Positions 57,567-64,000 of a stretch of 64,000 nt of DNA are shown here, in pieces. The number at the start of each line of letters is the position of its first letter. The stretch's first letter is position 1. The position numbers and the translations under genes were made by a program. This DNA is from Neckera pumila. Its lineage: Eukaryota; Streptophyta; Bryopsida; Hypnales; Neckeraceae. The notes beneath the pieces are model-generated. The model made no database searches, was not told the DNA's origin, and saw nothing but the letters and a program-made list of their open reading frames with translations. The stretch covers positions 45,521,282 to 45,585,281 of the forward strand of contig OZ018409.1 in assembly GCA_963969595.1 (NCBI GenBank), read 5' to 3'.

Positions 57567-59239
57567 CCTCTAAAGTATCAAAGTCCCCTCGAAGGACACT
57601 TGGAATTTTGGACAGGTTCATGTGACCTCAAATTTTGACCTAATTTTTTGAAACTTTTTTCGAATATAGGAAATTACATTAGCTTTCAAAAAATATGATT
57701 TTTTTCTCAATTAGTGCCCAAGAGCAAAGGTTATGCCACTTGAAGTCAAAAAGTAGTTTGCCAGGCAAAAAAAAAAGCTTTAAAAAATTGAATTTAACCC
57801 CTAAAGCACTAAATATACTTTTTTGAGAACATAACATTTTTGGGTAGCTCCCTACAAGCGGAGTTTTTATTTTTTTTCTTTGAAATTTTCACACAACATT
57901 TTCCCAAGGAGTAGCTTTAAGGCCCAATAATTTTCATAACTTTTGACTGCATGGTTAAAAAGCTATTGTATGATATGTGATTTTCAGTGCTCGGCGGGCA
58001 GCTCAAAAAATTCTTCAAAAATCACTTTATAAAAAAAAAAAATTTAAATTGATTCTCTAGATTTATATATACATGGAATGCTTTGAATCATTCCATTTGA
58101 TTTATGAGATGAAAATTATGAGGTGTTCTAGTTTGCGGACAGTTATAGATTCCCTACTCTAAAATAAACTTTGAAGTCCTTTATTTAACTCAATTTTCAT
58201 TATTTTTGAAAAAAACAAAGACATTGGGTGTAGATAGGTTATTACAACATTGTAACCATTGGGATTGGCATTTCTCAATTCTATGATTAAATTCTTAACA
58301 ATTTAGTGTTTTGAATCATTCTCTACTTCTTTCTACTTACTATTTTTTTCCTATATGCTGTACAATTCCAAATGATCTGAAATTTTTCAAGCATATAGCC
58401 AACTTGACTTCAAAAATGAATCCAAAGAGTAACCACCATTTTGGACATTTTTTCATACAAATGTGACCTTGTGAAGTGCAGCTGCCCAATTTTTCGCAAG
58501 GACAAAAAAAGGATTTTCCTCAATTCAAACACTAATATCTTGCAATCTACATGGTGGAAAATTCTGAATTTTTTTTTCATATATTCTCAAACCAGTCCAC
58601 TACAAGATCTTACGGTTACATGTGGTATAAAAATGTTTTTTTTCTAAAGTTTGGTACTTGTATTAGAAATGGCAGTTTTGGAGCGTTTTTGGTGGAAACA
58701 TAGTCAAAAACCTTTAGGGGTTAAAAAAGATAAAAAAAGGTCCTCAAAGATCATATTTTCTTTTACATTTGAAGCTTTGATTCATTCTATTTGGACTCAA
58801 AATGAGAAAATTATGAACAATCTTGTTTTTCGGGCAATCTAAACATCTTCAAAAACAACAATTTATTGAACTAATTTTTGAATGCAATTTCAAATTTTTC
58901 ATTTTTTTTTTTGAAAAGGTTAAGTTTGTTTGCAAGAGTAATCCTACCATTGGAATTATGGTGCGTAGTGCAAAAAAAATCCACAAATGGCCGTCAAAGT
59001 CATCTGAAATTGCAGGCCACAGTTCAAAAAAACTTCTTTTTCCAATTTCAAATGTTAACATCTTCCAACCCATACAGTGAAAATTCATGAACTTCTTACC
59101 ACATGATTGAAGACAAGTGAAGTACAAGAAACCTATGTTTATATTCTAAGGAAAAAAAAAATTGTTTAGAGAGTGATTGCAGCAAAAATGGCAGTTTTCA
59201 GTGGTTTCGGACCTAAAAAACGCCTTGGGCCTTTAGGAG
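57567..59239 (+). mobile_element. TTAA-flanked element (family A copy 6) containing a nested family B element
   Basis: TTAA at 57563-57566 and 59240-59243. Ends CCTCTAAAGTATC and GGGCCTTTAGGAG. The inserted family B copy (57798-58720) splits it. Without that, about 746 bp of family A remain, with a shorter, altered middle. Confidence 0.8.
57798..58720 (+). mobile_element. Family B TTAA element nested in a family A element
   Basis: 923 bp between TTAA at 57794-57797 and TTAA at 58721-58724. Ends CCCCTAAAGCAC and ACCTTTAGGGG. The left 200 bp match the (inverted) end of the 45.0-kb copy, and the right part matches the 2.2-kb copy. Its TTAA duplicates sit within the A-rich stretch of the host element. 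Confidence 0.88.
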
Positions 59240-59243
59240 TTAA

Positions 59244-60756
59244 GATGTGTCATGTAGAAAAAGAATTGAAAGACTTTAGATCATTTACACATCCAAGTGA
59301 GGTGTCATTCATTTGTCTTGTATTTGGTTTTATATAGAATTGTTGTCTTTGAAATTATTTTTACTTACTATCAATTTATTTTAGTTTTTTTTATCTACGG
59401 CAATTGTATAAATCATTCATGTAGTATATAGTTCTCTACATAATATAATTGTGATTACTTCTATAAAATTTTGATTTTTATATATTGGTGACAGTTACTT
59501 CCTAAAAGATAGAGGGTATTTTTCAAGTAAAATTATCAAAAACTACCATTTTTTGGTGCATTGATCAAATTTGAAGATGATTTTTATTTTTTTTAATCCC
59601 AACTGTAATAAAATTGATTATCCATTAAGGCAATTTACCAAAAAAATTTCATCATTTGATTGCAAAGATTACAGGATTATATTATTCAAAGTAAGTGGAA
59701 ATTTTTTCTTCAACTTTGTCAAACTTAGACAACAGACTTCAATCCCTCTTCAAATGAGATTTTTGATATACGCAAAAATTGAACCTCAAAAACATCAAAT
59801 AATACAACTTTTTAGGTACACTTATAAATGTTTTACAACAAATGAGAGGTTTACCTTACTCTAAATTATCCTAGAATACAAGGAGGTTAAGTAATTTGGC
59901 AACACACTAGCCATTTTTTGATCATTTTTTGTGTAGTTAGGAAACTTTTTGGTTTGAATCCAAACTATGATACTTAAAGACAAATATTTGAAATGTTTGG
60001 CAAAATTTTTAAGAACTTTGAGAGTGCAAATTTCAAGATGATAGCATTTATAAAATGACTTTCATAGACTTTTGTACACTTCAAAAATTGCCATAACTAA
60101 TTTGAGAAATTAGATGAATTCAACATTTTTTTAGGCATGTTGTAGTACAGGTAACACACGTTTTTATCATTAAACAAAATAATTTTAATAAAATTTTTAT
60201 AAATTTTTTAATTTAACTAAACTTATCAGAGAAAAAAACTCTTAATGCAAGTACATAATTTTCAAATCTCTTTTTAGTAAAATGAATGAGAATTCATTTT
60301 TGGAATTTTACAACAAAAGTTTCATGAAATTTAGAATTTAATTTAGTAAAATCTTACAAATTATAATATGACCCTAAATAGCTATATTTTTTACAATTCA
60401 GTTCACTCCAAAAATTTCCAAAAATTTATAAAATATTATATATTTTTATACTTTTCAAAAATATTACAATTTTTTATAATCTTTTGGATTTAATTATAAA
60501 CATAAATATTTAGAACTATATTTTAGTTAATCATATTTTATTCAATAAAAATTTGAAACTTAGAAAAATCTCACTAAAACATTTTGTGAAGACTTCTCAT
60601 TCCACTTGCTAAAGAATCTTGAAAAAAAATTATTTGCATCAAAATTATTTTCACTAATAAATTTGATAAGAAAATCAAGGATTGTTTTAAAATTTTGAAA
60701 AAATATTTTATGTAAATGTGTTGCTTGTCCCTCGACATGTCTAAATATTGGGGATG
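59244..60756. other. Very AT-rich intergenic DNA; no gene seen
   Basis: Long runs of A/T with ORFs up to 97 codons whose composition follows the base bias. Confidence 0.4.
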
Positions 60757-61899
60757 CTAGCATGTGAGCTTGTGAGCATGAGCCCATGAGCCTGTGAGCC
60801 TTCATTTTTTTATTCCATTTAGGATTTGTAAATTTGTCAAGGACCTATGACCGTGGAATTTGATGTAAGGATCTTTGGTACAAATGAACAACAAATGAGT
60901 ATGCCACAATGCAATTTTGTACCAAAAAAATAAACCAATATATTTCCAAAAATTAAAAAATAGTCAAAATAGATAATGTTTGTAAGTACATGATGAAAAT
61001 AAATGTAGTCGTTTAGGATGTCTCACTACAAACTACAAAGCATATAAATGTAAATTGCAATACATAATAATAACATCACAAGGATGACATTTATGAAGTC
61101 TAAAATAGAGGGAGCAACAAACGTGGGCCGTAGAAGATAAATATAATCTAGCAAGTGGCAACAAGCAAAGGCTCTAAACATTATAAGCATTAGATCATGA
61201 ACAATGATTAAGTGATAAATGTAGTCTTAATCAATGGCCTTTATGCAAAATTAAAGGATGAAAATGGTCCACCTATTTTATTTTTTTTATAACTATGTTT
61301 AAATTTTTTTTTTAAATATCTTGGACATAAAATATTTAAAATAAACATAGTAGTCATATATTATACACCAAATGAATGTATTAACCCCAAAAGATCTAAA
61401 GGACCATTTTCTAGTCAATGCCCTTTTTTTAAGCTAAGTTTCTTTAGATCTATTTTTTCTGAAAGTAAAAATGATTTCTAAAAAATAAAGTATATAATGA
61501 ATCCAATGGTAGTAGTTTTATAGAATTTCAAGTTAAACTCCGCTTTTTGGAATTTTATAAAGTTCAGTGGTGAAGTGCAATTCAATGCTCATGATTTATG
61601 AAAGAATGCAGGATTCCACAACAATATGCGCATTGTCTCCACATAATCAAAAACAGTGGGTAAAGGATCCATACCATCTGAAAGATAGTTAATAGACATG
61701 CCCAAATAGCCACTGTAGCATTAAAAAGCTTTTATGTCTTAATAGCCAACTGCCATACACTCCACCTTTCTTGCCACTTAATCTTTATAGACGTGTCCAT
61801 AGTTGAAGTTGCCAACATCTAAAGCTTTTCTTCAGTCATCTTTGAATTTTCACTATGAGTTTCATAGTGGCACTTCACCTACTCTAAGAATGGTGTCGT
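60757..61899. other. Intergenic with a TGAGC-type short repeat
   Basis: 60757-60803 has repeated GTGAGC(T/C)TGTGAGC words, inverted relative to 42320-42360. 'GACCTATGACCGTGGAA' follows in both places, which suggests a dispersed element. 61380-61410 carries a TTAACCCC and CTAAAGGACC fragment resembling a TTAA-element end, with no full copy. Confidence 0.35.
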
Positions 61900-61924
61900 G
61901 GTGCTTAGAATTTGCAATGGGGAG

Positions 61925-63260
61925 TTAATTCTTTAATTCTAAATGGAAAGCTACCTTCAACTTTTCAACAACTTTAGAGTTCCATTCATCAAGTGCACTT
62001 GCAGTTCTATCTACTGGATTGGAATACTTCTCATAAAAAAATTTTGAGCTGCAACAGCAATGCCCCCTAATTCTTGTTGCGCAAAGTAAATGATGTATAA
62101 GAATGAGCAAAATTTTAAATGATGACAATGTTATGTATAGTAGAGCAACATAATACTAATTCAAATTAACAACAAGAACAGAGTGAAGACCTAAAAAAAT
62201 TGAAAAAAAATATGAAATGAAAAATAAAACTTTTATATGAACCTATTATAAAATTCCATTTAGTGCCTCAATAGTCAAAGTGAACCAAGTTCTTTGTTTT
62301 GACTTCTCCTTAGCTTCAGTTGCAACAAGATTGTTTGTGGAGACAAGTTTTTCAAAATATGAGAGTGGTTGCCTAGCAATACTTTGAATGCAATAAAGCT
62401 TGTGAACAAGATTTATGAAAGCATGATTTTTTTGGTTCTCCTAGCAAAACAAGATTTATTGTCATAAAATATGTGAACATCAAACAATAAAATTGTATAA
62501 TAGTAACAATTGCAATGGTCCAAAACTAACAAAGTTTGGAAACTAAGAAGTGAAAAGAAATTCTAAAAAAATGATAATGAAATATAAGGAATTACCAATT
62601 GACTTCATGCATTACAGAAAATCTGGACTCTCCAGAGGGCTGTTTGGGAGAGTCCAGATTTTCGGCGGGAGTGCAAATACAGGGAAAAATAAAAAATAAA
62701 AAATAAATAAAAAAAAATTTTAAATTTAATTTAATTTAATTTTTTTTTAAATATCTTTTTTTAATCGGCAGTCCGACGGGGCACCTTGGCTGACTGCTCA
62801 TCTTACACTGACTGTTGCAGCTTTTCGGCTAATTTTTTCTCTAATTGCACATTGGCACGCACCCCAACCAGCCCTGTAGTGAGTCCAGATTTTCTCTAAT
62901 GTAATCCTACCAACATAGTTGCAATGTCCTTGTTGAGTTCCAAAACAGTATTTTCAATAGCATAATGCTACATGAAGTTGCCTCCATGATTGCGTTTGAT
63001 AATAGGCACCCATGCTTGTAAATGGTGGTTGCCATTCCATACTAAAAACATCTTGCCAGAAAAAACTTTGAGATCTTCATCATTTTTGAATTTTTTTCTC
63101 AAATGCAGCATTTGCCTGCACCTAGTAAGCACTCCATGATTTAATAATATCATATGTGACATTTATCGTCTTCCCCTTATTGTTTTCCAAGGCCACATAG
63201 AAAACTCCATTTCCTTCCATATAACCACAAGTAACAAAGTGTGCAGCAAGGTTTATGACA
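61925..63260 (-). pseudogene. Decayed or unrecognised split gene, coding-like on the minus strand
   Basis: Several minus-strand segments read as natural protein: about 63260-63130 (DVINLAAHFVTCGYMEGN...), 63162-62968 (a 64-codon ORF), 62448-62265 (ENQKNHAFINLVHK ... LSYFEKLVSTNNLVA ... FTLTIEALNG) and 62128-61925 (... NSKVVEKLKVAF). The third is preceded by a plausible TTGCTAG acceptor. In order they faintly recall a cystatin-like fold (helix with LAxFxV, LxFxKVV, LTxEAxDG), but no QxVxG loop is present. A MITE at 62611-62903 splits the region. Stops occur between segments. No function is claimed. Confidence 0.25.
62611..62903. mobile_element. Inverted-repeat element with 17-bp hairpin at its left end
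   Basis: Ends ATTACAGAAAATCTGGACTC and GAGTCCAGATTTTCTCTAATG are inverted. A second inverted copy of the end at 62647-62663 makes a perfect 17-bp stem with 62617-62633. The interior is A/T-rich, then GC-richer. No ORF. Confidence 0.7.
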
Positions 63261-63263
63261 TCA

Positions 63264-63654
63264 TTCTTCAAAAAAGTCCTGACAATTGTCCAAAACATAA
63301 TAAAAAAATACCGATTTTTTATTTTGCCCTTGGTACTTTAAAATTGATTTTGCCCTTGATACCTTAACCTTTTAAGACAAAGAAAAATGTTTACAATCTC
63401 CTTCTTTAAAAAGCTATGCAAATGTAACTTTGGCTGATTTTCAGAAAGAAGCTAAAGTACAACAATTAATCTCTGTGCTTGTGGATCTTTTTGTGTCAAT
63501 ATCTTTGAAATAATGTTAAAAGCGAGATTAAAAAATTCTAATTAATGAATATGTATTGTACAACATGTATTCAATATAAGAACTATTAACAACTATGCAT
63601 TGAGAAAGCCCAATTTTTTTTGCACTTGAACAAATTTTAGCATAATTTGCAAAC
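63264..63654. other. Intergenic; no gene seen
   Basis: A small repeat, 'ATTTTGCCCTTGGTACTTTAA' type word, occurs twice at 63322-63370. Confidence 0.3.
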
Positions 63655-64000
63655 ACATTTGAATCCCCAAAACCATAGCCGTTAATGGCTGGGATTTGAG
63701 AAGGCAATTTTTTTTTAACATTTGACCAAATTGTATTAAATACTGCAATTGTTGTCGTTAACAGCAAGGCTTTAAGAAGGCAACTCTTCTTTTAACATTT
63801 AACCAAATTGTATTTAATATTGCAAGAAAATTGGAACCTTCAAAACCATTGCCGTTAACAATTGGGGTTTAAAAGGACAATTTTTTTTTACCATTTGACC
63901 AAATTGATTACCATTTGACCAAGTTGTATTAAATATTGCAAAAAATTTGAACCCCACAACCATAGCCATTAACGGGTGGGGTTTGAGAAGGGAGGATTTT
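63655..64000. repeat. Diverged tandem repeat of about 90-120 bp, running off the window end
   Basis: Four units share an (A)ACCATAGCCGTTAAC-type word (63669, 63750, 63841, 63959), followed by GGGGTTTGAGAAGG-type and CATTTGACCAAATTG words. Unit length varies from about 80 to 120 bp by small deletions. Confidence 0.65.

Noticed and set aside
1..64000. tRNA or rRNA genes
   Set aside because: No GGTTCRANYCC T-loop with a matching acceptor stem and no rRNA-like conserved stretch was noticed on reading; a tRNAscan run would be decisive.

Overview
The window reads as nuclear DNA of a green plant, most likely a non-seed plant or streptophyte relative. The evidence is split genes with plant-type GT-AG introns, a plastid-type arogenate dehydratase, a CHASE-domain hybrid histidine kinase of the cytokinin-receptor type, and long AT-rich gaps full of small inverted-repeat transposons. 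The kinase's sensor domain is far from flowering-plant AHK receptors. The species cannot be named from sequence alone. Only four protein genes are well supported in 64 kb. Their exons are GC-rich islands in an AT-rich background.

Layout. 0-7.2 kb: repeats and intergenic DNA. 7.2-18.2 kb: a ten-exon hybrid histidine kinase on + (spliced CDS 3288 nt, 1095 aa, every splice phase consistent), with a GC-rich leader carrying upstream ORFs. 18.3-25 kb: repeats, two large foldbacks or MITEs, and a TTAA-flanked element with another element inside it. 26.0-27.3 kb: an intronless arogenate/prephenate dehydratase on -. 27.9-47.6 kb: repeats, including a 1-kb foldback at 39.6-40.6 kb and a roughly 260-bp repeat array at 43.9-47.0 kb into which TTAA elements have jumped. 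49.3-53.6 kb: a four-exon type II membrane protein resembling a nucleotide-sugar glycosyltransferase, on -. 55.3-56.3 kb: an intronless DWNN-RING protein on +. 56.3-64 kb: more repeats, a TTAA element nested inside another, and a decayed coding-like patch on - at 61.9-63.3 kb.

The four genes have no evident shared pathway: hormone-type phosphorelay signalling, plastid phenylalanine synthesis, probable Golgi glycosylation, and an RBBP6/PQT3-like RING protein. They look like ordinary neighbours, not a cluster.

The most striking non-genic signal is a family of about 0.9-kb non-coding elements. They begin CCCCTAAAGG, end CCTTTAGGGG, and are flanked on both sides by TTAA. Nested copies and unoccupied copies of the target repeat inside the same window show that TTAA is the duplicated target site. 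This is the insertion signature of piggyBac-like elements, which are rarely discussed in land plants. No transposase is visible here, so the class assignment is inference.
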